From positions 1 to 40,540 of the forward strand of contig JAFTTR010000028.1 in assembly GCA_017466695.1 (NCBI GenBank): a stretch of 40,540 nt of DNA, in the 5' to 3' direction. This DNA is from Alphaproteobacteria bacterium. Its GTDB lineage: Bacteria > Pseudomonadota > Alphaproteobacteria > CAAHEQ01 > UBA3637. The notes below the pieces were generated by a model. The model searched no databases and had not been told where the DNA came from. It worked only from the letters and a program-made list of their open reading frames with translations. Shown piece after piece: positions 17,798 to 25,508 of the stretch (its first letter is position 1; the number at the start of each line of letters is the position of its first letter). The position numbers and the translations under genes were made by a program.

Positions 17798-17818
17798 ATA
17801 TATTGAAGTAAAAATCAA
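17790..17818 (-). promoter_or_regulatory. Divergent promoter for dusA, overlapping the DUF3126 promoter
   Basis: Minus strand TTGATT (17818-17813), 17-bp spacer, TATATT (17795-17790). Its -10 box overlaps that of the plus-strand promoter, so the two genes should compete for polymerase. Confidence 0.45.
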
Positions 17819-17835
17819 AGGAAAAAGGAGGCAAA

Positions 17836-18057
17836 ATGACTCTAACTGAAGTTGAAATTAAAAAAGTTCAAACATATTTGCAACAACTTTTTTGGAATCC
17901 TGAAATAAAAGTTCAAAGAGGTTCAGGAGTTGACTCTCCTGCTGAGGTTTTTATTGGAAAAGAGTTTGTTGGTGTAATTTATAAAAATGATGATGATGGT
18001 GAAATTTCTTTTGACTGGAATATGTCAATTTTAGCTGAAGATATTGAACAGTTTTAG
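17836..18057 (+). CDS. DUF3126 family protein
   Basis: 73 residues, the full family length. Features are an initial helix VEIKKVQTYLQQLF, then a small beta-sheet with AEVFIGKEFVGVIYKND and DGEISFDWNMSILAEDI. DUF3126 is, as far as I know, confined to alphaproteobacteria and has no known role, so it is a useful lineage marker. It has a strong promoter, a strong ribosome site and its own terminator. Confidence 0.88.
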   Translation: MTLTEVEIKKVQTYLQQLFWNPEIKVQRGSGVDSPAEVFIGKEFVGVIYKNDDDGEISFDWNMSILAEDIEQF

Positions 18058-18082
18058 AAAAAACATTTTTAAAATTATAAAA

Positions 18083-18109
18083 AACGCTCTTTTAAAAGAG
18101 CGTTTTTTC
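18083..18109 (+). terminator. Rho-independent terminator after the DUF3126 gene
   Basis: AACGCTCTTTT pairs with AAAAGAGCGTT, followed by T6. Confidence 0.9.
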
Positions 18110-18115
18110 TATAAT

Positions 18116-18152
18116 AAGGGTCTTATCTATTTAGTAGATAAAACCCTTTGTT
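18116..18152. terminator. Hairpin between convergent DUF3126 and DUF805 genes
   Basis: AAGGGT, then TTATCTA / TAGATAA, then ACCCTT form a long stem with one bulge. The T-run beyond it is poor, so it may be a weak terminator for the minus-strand gene or an mRNA 3' stabiliser. Confidence 0.5.
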
Positions 18153-18167
18153 ATTTTTATACGAAAA

Positions 18168-18962
18168 TTAGTAGCCTTGGAAGAATATAACCAAAAGTTG
18201 GACTAATTTAACACCTGTGAATACCAATGAAAATGAGAACAACGTATTGAATGCAATGGCAATTTTTGATGGTTTAACAGGTTCGTCTCCGTATTTGTTG
18301 GCACCTTTTGTTCCTGAAATGAAAGATAAAAGAAAATATCCAAAAATACTAAAAATGTAAATAATGGTAAATTGTGGAAGGTTAGCAAGTGTGCTCAAAA
18401 TTCCAAAAACTGTTATAAAGATTAATGCACCCCAAAAACCACTTCTTCCCATATCATGAGCTCTGCGAATGCTTAATGTAAATAAGGCTGCGATAAGAAG
18501 AGCTGAGGCAATAATGACAGCATAAGACAAGCTAGCTGTAAAGATTGCATATGGTACAAATACAGGGAATAAGAGGATTGCAATGCTCCAGAATGTTATA
18601 AATTCTGCACGGCTAGCTCTCCCTGAAAATGAAAACATATGAATCCAGTTATCAAAATAAAGTTCCAAAATATTTCTTGTTTTTGGTTTTTCTTTTTGAA
18701 CTAATTCTTGAATTGTTGGAACGGACATAACTGGATCAACACGTTCCATGACCACTGGTTGATCAAGTGTAACTGTCACAGTTTTAACAGATGCCTTTTT
18801 CTTTGGAGCTGTTTTTTTAACAACTGTTTTCTCGGAACGAGTTGTTGTTTTTTTTGTCGTCGTTTTGATAGTTTTTTTCTTAACAGGTTTAACTTCTTTT
18901 TTTGCACTTGTTTTTGCTTTAGAAGTTGATGTTTTGTTTGCTTTTGTTTGTGTTTTTGCCAT
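18168..18962 (-). CDS. DUF805 membrane protein with Lys/Thr-rich histone-H1-like N-terminus
   Basis: 264 residues from the ATG at 18962, chosen because TTGGAGAC lies seven bases upstream. Residues 1-70 are a low-complexity Lys/Thr/Ala tail (TIKTTTKKTTTRSEKTVVKK) like bacterial histone-H1-type proteins. Residues about 105-250 form a DUF805 membrane domain: SFSGRASRAEF, RRAHDMGRSGFWG and GTKGANKYGDEP, with about four helices. The tail should lie in the cytoplasm and could touch DNA or RNA. The function of DUF805 proteins is unknown. Confidence 0.82.
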   Translation of the reverse strand: MAKTQTKANKTSTSKAKTSAKKEVKPVKKKTIKTTTKKTTTRSEKTVVKKTAPKKKASVKTVTVTLDQPVVMERVDPVMSVPTIQELVQKEKPKTRNILELYFDNWIHMFSFSGRASRAEFITFWSIAILLFPVFVPYAIFTASLSYAVIIASALLIAALFTLSIRRAHDMGRSGFWGALIFITVFGILSTLANLPQFTIIYIFSIFGYFLLSFISGTKGANKYGDEPVKPSKIAIAFNTLFSFSLVFTGVKLVQLLVIFFQGY

Positions 18963-19057
18963 TTTTGTCTCCAATTTATGTTGTTCCACTTTCTCCAATA
19001 TAAATGATTTTTTTTGAAAAAACAAGACCTAATATAAATAGATTTTATGCATAAATA

Positions 19058-19089
19058 AAAAAACAGCTTGTCTTTTAACAAGCTGTTTT
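19058..19089 (-). terminator. Rho-independent terminator after leuA
   Basis: AAACAGCTTGT and ACAAGCTGTTT form an 11-bp stem. On the minus strand it is followed by T7. Confidence 0.9.
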
Positions 19090-19099
19090 AGATATGAAT

Positions 19100-20647
19100 T
19101 TAATTTAATCTTTCAAGAATATTAAGACCGTTAAAAATGGCTTTTATTTTTGATTTTGTTGTTGATCGGTCGATTGCTCTGGCAATGACACTTTTTTCAT
19201 TATTTGAAACTTCAAGAGTTGTAATCGCCTCTGCTGCTTCTTTATCTTTATCTCCTAGCATTTGTTCTTCGTATTTTAAAATTGAAATTGCAACGCCGAC
19301 AGATAATAGCGCATTAATGCACGCATGAATAGGCCCATCTCCACGGCCGATAACTTCTTGCTGTTGATTGTCTTTTGTGTATGAAAGAGCAAAACGGCCA
19401 TCTGTGATTTTATCAAATGAATTGAATGTGTAAGGCCCCTTAATTTTGCAAAGATGAGTTCGATAGAGGTTGTCTAAATCTGTAATGTTTAATTCACCTT
19501 TTTTTTCGGCCATTTTTTTTGCATATGGCATCAGTAAAATACTTTCTTGAATAGTTATTGGATAGCCAGCTGTTTTGTAAAGAGCCATTAATGCTCCTTT
19601 TCCTGATTGACTTGTAAAACCAATATGTTCTTCATCACGTCTTCCAATTAATTTGGGGTCAAAAGAAATATATTGCCCCTTTCCAAGCCCTTTTGTTTTG
19701 TTTGCTCCATCTTGGTGAATGCCACTTCTATGTGTAATAACATCTGGACCAATGATAGGGGCTTTTTCTGAAATAGTTATATGAGACATTTGAGAAACTA
19801 AATGCGCTGTGTCATAAAATTTATCCATATTTAAAGGAACTGATGTGCCCATATTATGAAGAGCAACTGCGACTTCATACATATTTGTATTTCCAGCTCG
19901 TTCACCAAGGCCGTTTAATGTTGTTTCTAATTGTGTTGCACCGTGATAAAAACTTTCAACTGTTGTTGCTGTTGCCATACCCAAATCATTATGGCAATGA
20001 ACAGAAATAATGGCTTTATCTCCAATTTTGTCATGAACTTTTTGGACCATATTATAAAAAACGGAAGGTGTAAATCTTTCGACAGTATTTGGAAGATTAA
20101 TCACATCTGCTCCTGCCTCAACAATCTTTTCAATCGCCTCAATAACATCAGGTAAATTTTCAATACAATCACCGAAGTGTTCAACTGAAAATTCAACTTC
20201 ACCATGAGGCAGGAGTTCTTTTGCTTTTTTAACAGCTTTAATGGAAATATCTGTTACGGTTTTTATGTCTTTATTTAAAACATATTTAAGTCCCAGAGGA
20301 TTCATAGCGATAAACGTGTGAATGCGTGGTTTATGTGCATGTTTTACGGCTTGAGCTGCTTTGATAATATCGCTTTCAACAGCTCGAGCAAGAACGCTGA
20401 TAACAACATTTGAAGGTGCTTTTTTAGCTAATGTTTCACATGAAGAAAAATCCATTTCACTTGAAGAGGGAAATCCGATTTCAATTCCTTGAACACCAAG
20501 ATCAATCAATTGATTAAAAATTACTTCTTTTTCTTCTTGGTTCCATGGTTTTTTTAATGCTTGGTTTCCATCTCTTAATGTTACGTCATAAAAAAATGGT
20601 TGTCTAGTATCTGTTTTTGAATAGGTGTTTTTTGTTTCGTTTATCAT
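19100..20647 (-). CDS. leuA: 2-isopropylmalate synthase
   Basis: 515 residues from the ATG at 20647, which follows ACGGAG; the open frame extends 19 codons further but through the attenuator terminator. It condenses acetyl-CoA with 2-oxoisovalerate, the first step of leucine synthesis. YDVTLRDGNQAL is the metal/substrate motif in the form seen in type-2 IPMS (type 1 has DGEQ). HCHNDLG supplies the metal-binding histidines, GLGERAGN follows, and the last 120 residues form the leucine-sensing LeuA dimer domain (GRGDGPIHACINALL). Expression is under a leucine attenuator directly upstream. No other leu gene is adjacent. Confidence 0.93.
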   Translation of the reverse strand: MINETKNTYSKTDTRQPFFYDVTLRDGNQALKKPWNQEEKEVIFNQLIDLGVQGIEIGFPSSSEMDFSSCETLAKKAPSNVVISVLARAVESDIIKAAQAVKHAHKPRIHTFIAMNPLGLKYVLNKDIKTVTDISIKAVKKAKELLPHGEVEFSVEHFGDCIENLPDVIEAIEKIVEAGADVINLPNTVERFTPSVFYNMVQKVHDKIGDKAIISVHCHNDLGMATATTVESFYHGATQLETTLNGLGERAGNTNMYEVAVALHNMGTSVPLNMDKFYDTAHLVSQMSHITISEKAPIIGPDVITHRSGIHQDGANKTKGLGKGQYISFDPKLIGRRDEEHIGFTSQSGKGALMALYKTAGYPITIQESILLMPYAKKMAEKKGELNITDLDNLYRTHLCKIKGPYTFNSFDKITDGRFALSYTKDNQQQEVIGRGDGPIHACINALLSVGVAISILKYEEQMLGDKDKEAAEAITTLEVSNNEKSVIARAIDRSTTKSKIKAIFNGLNILERLN

Positions 20648-20663
20648 AAGTACTCCGTAATAA

Positions 20664-20697
20664 ATATAAAAAAAACACCCTCCTAAAAGGGTGTTTA
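20664..20697 (-). terminator. leuA attenuator terminator (regions 3:4)
   Basis: In the minus-strand RNA AAACACCC pairs with GGGTGTTT around TTTTAGGA, followed by a U-run. It lies between the leader peptide and leuA and would stop transcription when leucine is plentiful. Confidence 0.88.
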
Positions 20698-20780
20698 TCT
20701 GCATTAATTATATAAAACACTAACCCTTTAGGAGATGAACATCATATCCCAACAATAAGCTTGATAAAAGGTTTAGTGTT
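20680..20780 (-). promoter_or_regulatory. Leucine transcription attenuator with alternative RNA pairings
   Basis: Region 1 (AACACTAAACC, 20780-20770) pairs with region 2 (GGGTTAGTGTT, 20726-20716). An overlapping part of region 2 (CTCCTAAAGGG, 20734-20724) instead pairs with region 3 (CCCTTTTAGGAG, 20691-20680), which blocks the 3:4 terminator. A ribosome held on the Leu codons of the leader peptide would cover region 1 and favour 2:3, letting leuA be transcribed. This is the classical attenuation layout. Confidence 0.82.
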
Positions 20781-20791
20781 AAATTTTTCAT
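20720..20791 (-). CDS. leuL: leu leader peptide
   Basis: 23 codons beginning MKNLTLNLLSSLLLG; nine of the residues are leucine, with runs LL, LLL and LL. The stop codon lies inside attenuator region 2. The codons include CTA, CTC, CTT, TTA and TTG, so several leucyl-tRNAs are sampled. No clear ribosome site precedes it. A six-codon frame (MLLVAL, 20788-20808) ends in a TGA that overlaps its ATG and might deliver ribosomes by coupling. Confidence 0.82.
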   Translation of the reverse strand: MKNLTLNLLSSLLLGYDVHLLKG

Positions 20792-20821
20792 AACGCTACA
20801 AGTAACATAATTTAAAAATAA

Positions 20822-20827
20822 AGTCAA
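20822..20827 (-). promoter_or_regulatory. -35 box of the leuA leader promoter
   Basis: TTGACT on the minus strand, just past the parC terminator. The matching -10 is weak, with candidates near 20799-20806, so only the -35 is placed. Confidence 0.35.
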
Positions 20828-20859
20828 TAAAAAAAATAAGCCACTTTTTTAGTGGCTTA
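20828..20859 (-). terminator. Rho-independent terminator after parC
   Basis: AAGCCACT and AGTGGCTT form an 8-bp stem, with A/T-rich sequence giving a U-run in the minus-strand RNA. It starts four bases after the parC stop. Confidence 0.88.
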
Positions 20860-20862
20860 CTT

Positions 20863-23091
20863 TTAATCTCCAAACTTATTACTCCGAGGGAAACCTACAG
20901 GAGGAATTTTTCCAACAGTGGCTCTCTTTGTAAGCCAAAGAGAAATATTCCTTTCAACACGAATACCATTGCCAGATGGGAAAGATAACCCTTCTTCAAG
21001 ATTGAAGAATTTGGCATCACTTAATTTAGCTTCTTGGTAACGTTGTAAAATAACACCACTGCCTCTTGTCATCATTGGAATTTCATCTGTAGCAAAAACA
21101 ATCATTTTTCTATTTGTTCCAATAACAGCTAAATGTGTCCCTGTAACAGGTTTGCATAAGCAAGCCTTATCATCTTCAGGTAAATTTAAGATGATTTTCC
21201 CAGCTCTTGTTTGTGCAATAACATCATTTGAACTGACGACAAATCCTTTCCCTTTTGCTGAAGCGACCAACAGTTTTGTATCAGGTTGGTGGACAAGCAT
21301 GGTAATGACATCTGCATCTTCTGTAATGTCAACTTGAAGTCTAAGAGGTTCTCCAAATCCACGACCACCAGCAATGGTGTTCCCTCTCAATGTATAAAAA
21401 CGACCATTTGTTGTGAAGAAAATAATATTATCTGTTGTATAGGTTTGGAGTGTGCATTTAAGAGAATCGCCTTCTTTAAACTTTAAATCGTCAACAGGAG
21501 TGTGGCCTTTGAGCGCACGAATCCAACCTTTTTTAGATAAAACAACAGTAATTGGTTCTTTTTCAATCATAGCTTCGATTGAAATTTCAACAGTAAGAGG
21601 TGCTTCTTGAACAGCTGTTCTTCTAGCGCCAAGAGCTGTTTTTTGACCGAATTTTGTTTTGATTTCTTTAATTTCTAAAGCAAGTCTTTCATCTCTTAAT
21701 TCTTTAGATTGAATGAGAGCTTCTAATTCTGCTTTTTCTTTTAATAAAGCGCTGTGTTCATCTCTAATTTGATTTTCTTCCAGTTTACGAAGGGAGCGCA
21801 AACGCATATTTAAGATGGCTTCTGCTTGAATATCTGTTAAATTAAATTCAGCCATCATAACAGCTTTTGGTTCGTCTTCATTCCTGATAATTTCAATAAT
21901 GCGATCAAGATTAAGGAAAGCAATTAAGAAGCCTTCCAAAATTTCCATCCTGTGGATAATTTTATCCAGACGATATTGTGATCTACGGATTAAAACTTGA
22001 TCACGGTGTTTTAAAAAGGCTTGAAGAACTTCTTTGATGTTCATCACTTTTGGTGTGTGATCGGCATCTAATACGTTCATATTCAAATTAAAGTTAACTT
22101 GTAAATCTGTATTTTTAAAAAGATGCTCCATCAACTGTTCTGGCGCAACAGTTCTTGATTTTGGTTCAAGAACAATTCGAACGACATCAGATGATTCATC
22201 ACGAATATCGGCTAATAGAGGTAATTTTTTTTCTGACAATAATTTAGCAATGCGCATAATTAAGTCAGATTTTTGAACCATATAAGGAATTTCAGTTACG
22301 ATAATTTGATATTGACCATGGGAAAGTTCTTCTTTTTCCCATTTGGCACGAACTTTCATAGCACCACGGCCTTCTTTATACGCCTTAATAATGTTTGCAC
22401 GTGGCTCTGCTAAAATACCACCTGTTGGAAAATCTGGGCCTTGAATGAAGTCCATTACTTTTTCAACATCAGCATCTGGATGTTTGATTAAATAAAGAAG
22501 GGCATCAGAAATTTCACCCACGTTATGAGGGGGGATGTTTGTCGCCATACCAACAGCAATACCTGAGGAGCCATTCGCAAGCAAGTTCGGAAAAGCTGCC
22601 GGCATAACGGTTGGTTCTTCTTCTTCCCCATCATATGTTTTGTCAAAATCGACAGCGTTATCATCTAATCCGTCCATCAAAGCGACGGCAACGGCTGTTA
22701 ATCTTGCCTCAGTATAACGCATGGCAGCTGCTTTATCCCCATCAATGTTGCCAAAGTTTCCTTGACCATCAACGAGTGGGTATCGCACGGCAAAATCTTG
22801 AGCCAAGCGAACCATTGCATCATAAACAGAAGAATCTCCATGAGGGTGATATTTACCAATAACATCACCAACCACACGAGCGCATTTTTTAAAACCTGAA
22901 ACGGGGTCTAATTTTAATTGGCGCATGGCAAATAAAAGACGGCGATGAACTGGTTTCAACCCATCTCTTACATCTGGCAAAGATCTTGCAACGATTGTCG
23001 ATAGTGCATATGCCAAATATCTTTCAGACAATGCGTCAGCAAGTTTTGCCTCTTTAATATTTTCGGTTATTTCTATTGTATTATCAGTCAT
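20863..23091 (-). CDS. parC: DNA topoisomerase IV subunit A
   Basis: 742 residues from the ATG at 23091. It is the DNA-cleaving subunit that decatenates daughter chromosomes together with ParE. The catalytic tyrosine is Tyr127 ([10 protein letters not shown]). [11 protein letters not shown] is the ParC form (GyrA normally has GSIDGD), and the C-terminal beta-pinwheel is shorter than GyrA's. In the quinolone region [12 protein letters not shown] the key positions are Ser87 and Asp91, the unmutated type. The frame continues 13 codons upstream, but through the promoter, so that start is rejected. No Shine-Dalgarno is visible. Confidence 0.94.
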   Translation of the reverse strand: MTDNTIEITENIKEAKLADALSERYLAYALSTIVARSLPDVRDGLKPVHRRLLFAMRQLKLDPVSGFKKCARVVGDVIGKYHPHGDSSVYDAMVRLAQDFAVRYPLVDGQGNFGNIDGDKAAAMRYTEARLTAVAVALMDGLDDNAVDFDKTYDGEEEEPTVMPAAFPNLLANGSSGIAVGMATNIPPHNVGEISDALLYLIKHPDADVEKVMDFIQGPDFPTGGILAEPRANIIKAYKEGRGAMKVRAKWEKEELSHGQYQIIVTEIPYMVQKSDLIMRIAKLLSEKKLPLLADIRDESSDVVRIVLEPKSRTVAPEQLMEHLFKNTDLQVNFNLNMNVLDADHTPKVMNIKEVLQAFLKHRDQVLIRRSQYRLDKIIHRMEILEGFLIAFLNLDRIIEIIRNEDEPKAVMMAEFNLTDIQAEAILNMRLRSLRKLEENQIRDEHSALLKEKAELEALIQSKELRDERLALEIKEIKTKFGQKTALGARRTAVQEAPLTVEISIEAMIEKEPITVVLSKKGWIRALKGHTPVDDLKFKEGDSLKCTLQTYTTDNIIFFTTNGRFYTLRGNTIAGGRGFGEPLRLQVDITEDADVITMLVHQPDTKLLVASAKGKGFVVSSNDVIAQTRAGKIILNLPEDDKACLCKPVTGTHLAVIGTNRKMIVFATDEIPMMTRGSGVILQRYQEAKLSDAKFFNLEEGLSFPSGNGIRVERNISLWLTKRATVGKIPPVGFPRSNKFGD

Positions 23092-23101
23092 AATACAAGG
23101 G

Positions 23102-23130
23102 ATTATAAAGAGAAAAAAGAAAAAACGCAA
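23102..23130 (-). promoter_or_regulatory. Promoter for parC with a nearly absent leader
   Basis: Minus strand TTGCGT (23130-23125), 17-bp spacer, perfect TATAAT (23107-23102). Only ten bases separate the box from the ATG at 23091, so the leader should be about four nucleotides. Confidence 0.55.
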
Positions 23131-23207
23131 GCTTTTTTTATATCTTGTCTTTTAAATAAAAGTTTGGTAAAGTATACTCATTTCTTAAAAACAATTGAAA
23201 AGGAAAA

Positions 23208-23768
23208 ATGATGCGATTTTTAACAATAATGACAAGTGTTTTGTTTTTCTCTGGATTAGCGCATGCAAGTTCAGAAATGACGCCGGAAGGTTTTTTTGGT
23301 GAGTGGCGTGTTTATACGGCTAAAGAGGGAAATGGAACGGTTTGTTTTATGGTTACAGCGCCCCAGCACACAACAGTTGAAAGAGAAGGGAATTTTTTAA
23401 GTATTACGCATCGCCCTCATGAAAATAGTTATGATGTTGTTTCGGTGATGTTTGGGGTTCCTTATCATAAAAAATCACGACCAACGATTGAAATAGATAA
23501 TCATCGGCCTTTGGAGATGGCAACAAGTGATGATGCAGCGTTTATTAAAAATGAAAAAGATGAAAAAAACTTTGTTCAAGAAATGATTAAAGGGAATGTT
23601 GCAAGAACGAAGGGAAAATCTAGTCGTGGGACATTATTGCGTGAAACATATTCGTTAAAAGGTTTTGCAAAAGCATATGCTTTGTTAAATGAAAAATGTC
23701 GTCCTGAGATGGTTGAAAAAGAAGAAACTTCAGCTCCTTCTGAGGATCTCAAAGAGGAAGTTAAATGA
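23208..23768 (+). CDS. Invasion-associated locus B (IalB)-like secreted protein
   Basis: 186 residues. A signal peptide ends near AHA (residue 20). The mature part begins with the family's GEWRVYTAKEGNGTVCFM (expected W-x-V and Cys) and ends with a helix FAKAYALLNEKC, so Cys46 and the late Cys may pair. IalB was named in Bartonella, but relatives are widespread in alphaproteobacteria and most have no link to invasion. The last 20 residues are acidic. The stop overlaps the rlmN start as ATGA, so the two genes are coupled. AAAGG precedes the start. Confidence 0.78.
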   Translation: MMRFLTIMTSVLFFSGLAHASSEMTPEGFFGEWRVYTAKEGNGTVCFMVTAPQHTTVEREGNFLSITHRPHENSYDVVSVMFGVPYHKKSRPTIEIDNHRPLEMATSDDAAFIKNEKDEKNFVQEMIKGNVARTKGKSSRGTLLRETYSLKGFAKAYALLNEKCRPEMVEKEETSAPSEDLKEEVK

Positions 23769-24820
23769 AAAAAGAATTAATAGGTTTATCGTTTGAAGAG
23801 TTGCAAAGAGAATTAGTTGCTTTGGGTGAAAAGCCTTTTCGAGCAAAACAGCTTTGGCACTGGTTATATAATAAGGGTGAAACTGATTTTTATAAAATGA
23901 CAACACTTGCAAAAACATTTCAAGCAAGGTTAGATGAGTTATATACAGCTCAGCATCCTAAAATTGTTACGGAGCAAACATCAAAAGATGGTACACGAAA
24001 GTGGTTGATGGAATTTCAAGATGAAAAACAAGTTGAATGTGTTTATATTCCTGAATCAGATAGAGGTGCTGTTTGTCTTTCTACACAAGTAGGCTGTGCA
24101 CAAGGGTGTAAATTTTGCCATACAGGAACGCAACGGATGATGCGCAACTTAACAGCAGGTGAAATTGTAGGGCAATTTATGTCTGCTCGTGATAGTTATG
24201 GGGAATGGCCTACGCCGACAGATGAAACGAGAATGCTTTCAAACATTGTTGTGATGGGGATGGGTGAGCCACTTTGTAATTTTGAAAATTTAAAAACAGC
24301 ATTGAAAATTTTGATGAATGGAGATGGAATTGGAATTTCAAAACGAAGAATTACGGTTTCAACTTCAGGTGTGGCAAATCACATTCCAGAACTTGCTGAT
24401 TTGGGTGTGAAATTAGCTGTGAGTTTACATGCGCCAACAAATGAGCTTAGAAATCAAATTATGCCTGTGAATAAAAAGTTCCCACTTGAAGTTTTGATTG
24501 AAGCTTGTAAAGAATATCAAAGACGTAGTGAGAGAAGACAATTTATTACGATGGAGTATGTTCTTTTAAAAGATGTAAACGATTCAATAGATCATGCCGA
24601 AAAATTGATGAAATTGGTTGATGGATTGGAAGTTAAGTTTAATCTTATTCCGTTCCATTATTGGGAAGGAGCACCTTTTGAACCATCTAGTATGAACCAA
24701 ATGCACCGGTTTGCCAAAGTCTTGGAAAGTAATTGGTTTGCTTCTCCAATTAGACGGTCAAGAGGGGAGGATATTATGGCTGCTTGTGGTCAATTAAAAT
24801 CAGCAAAAGGCAAAAAATAG
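23765..24820 (+). CDS. rlmN: 23S rRNA (adenine2503-C2)/tRNA A37 methyltransferase
   Basis: 351 residues. A radical-SAM enzyme that methylates C2 of A2503 in 23S rRNA and A37 in some tRNAs. The cluster-binding cysteines are C111-x3-C115-x2-C118 (CAQGCKFC). The second catalytic Cys is near the C-terminus at Cys341 (MAACGQL). GMGEPLCNFEN and SLHAPTNELR are the usual SAM-contacting segments. It overlaps ialB by four bases and is followed after 13 bases by the nitroreductase gene. Confidence 0.96.
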   Translation: MKKELIGLSFEELQRELVALGEKPFRAKQLWHWLYNKGETDFYKMTTLAKTFQARLDELYTAQHPKIVTEQTSKDGTRKWLMEFQDEKQVECVYIPESDRGAVCLSTQVGCAQGCKFCHTGTQRMMRNLTAGEIVGQFMSARDSYGEWPTPTDETRMLSNIVVMGMGEPLCNFENLKTALKILMNGDGIGISKRRITVSTSGVANHIPELADLGVKLAVSLHAPTNELRNQIMPVNKKFPLEVLIEACKEYQRRSERRQFITMEYVLLKDVNDSIDHAEKLMKLVDGLEVKFNLIPFHYWEGAPFEPSSMNQMHRFAKVLESNWFASPIRRSRGEDIMAACGQLKSAKGKK

Positions 24821-24833
24821 GAAAGGGGAAAAT

Positions 24834-25337
24834 ATGGAACTGAATGAAGTTATTAAAACACGCAGATCTATTCGTCAATATGAAGAGGGATTTGTTGTTC
24901 CGTTTGAGGATTTGAAAAAAATTATTGAGGCTGGGATGTATGCGCCTTCAGCGATGAGACGGATGCCTTGGGAGTTTTTAATTATTACAGATCAAGTTTT
25001 GTTAAATGAGATTGAAAAAACGCACAATTACGCTTCATTTGCTACATCTGCTGGAGCCATGATTGCTGTTTGTTTAGATAAAACTAAAGAACACGCAGGT
25101 ATGGGGGTTATTGATGTGTCTTTGGCGTCTCAAAACATTATGTTAATGGCGCACGAAATGGGATATGGTACTTGTTATTGTGGTGTGTATCCTGAACGGC
25201 ATGAGGAGTTTAATAAAATTTTGCAAGTACCACCTCATATTGATGTGATTGGTTTGATATCGATTGGAAAACCACTTGAAACAAAAGGCTGTCCTCCTAG
25301 ATATGATGAAAATAAAGTGCATATTAATAAGTGGTGA
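24834..25337 (+). CDS. Nitroreductase-family FMN oxidoreductase
   Basis: 167 residues, a short but complete member. RRSIRQYEEG (FMN phosphate contacts), APSAMRRMPWEF and the late Y-G-T-C-Y-C-G-V segment with IGLISIGKP are typical. It probably reduces nitro groups, quinones or similar compounds with NAD(P)H, but the natural substrate cannot be told. A ribosome site (AAAGGGG) precedes the ATG. It is the last gene of the ialB-rlmN unit. Confidence 0.87.
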   Translation: MELNEVIKTRRSIRQYEEGFVVPFEDLKKIIEAGMYAPSAMRRMPWEFLIITDQVLLNEIEKTHNYASFATSAGAMIAVCLDKTKEHAGMGVIDVSLASQNIMLMAHEMGYGTCYCGVYPERHEEFNKILQVPPHIDVIGLISIGKPLETKGCPPRYDENKVHINKW

Positions 25338-25346
25338 TAAAAAATA

Positions 25347-25392
25347 GCTCTAAAATTTATTTGAAAAAAATATTTTTAGAGCGTTTTTTTTT
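25347..25392 (+). terminator. Rho-independent terminator after the nitroreductase gene
   Basis: GCTCTAAAA and TTTTAGAGC close a long A/T hairpin, followed by G and nine T. Confidence 0.8.
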
Positions 25393-25423
25393 ACTTGATT
25401 TAAAAGGAAAAATAAAAAATATA

Positions 25424-25452
25424 TTGACGTTTTTTTGAAAATTTGATATTCT
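25424..25452 (+). promoter_or_regulatory. Promoter for the prepilin/Cys-Cys operon
   Basis: TTGACG (25424-25429), 17-bp spacer, TATTCT (25447-25452). It leaves a leader of about 50 nt ending in AAAAAGGGGAC before the ATG. Confidence 0.6.
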
Positions 25453-25508
25453 AAAAGTAGGGGATATTTGCGCCTAGTGTTTGTTGTATCTAGAAAAAGG
25501 GGACTTTG

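Noticed and set aside
18776-19081. Lys/Gln-rich frame overlapping the DUF805 gene
   Set aside because: It is the low-complexity Lys/Thr tail read in another frame.
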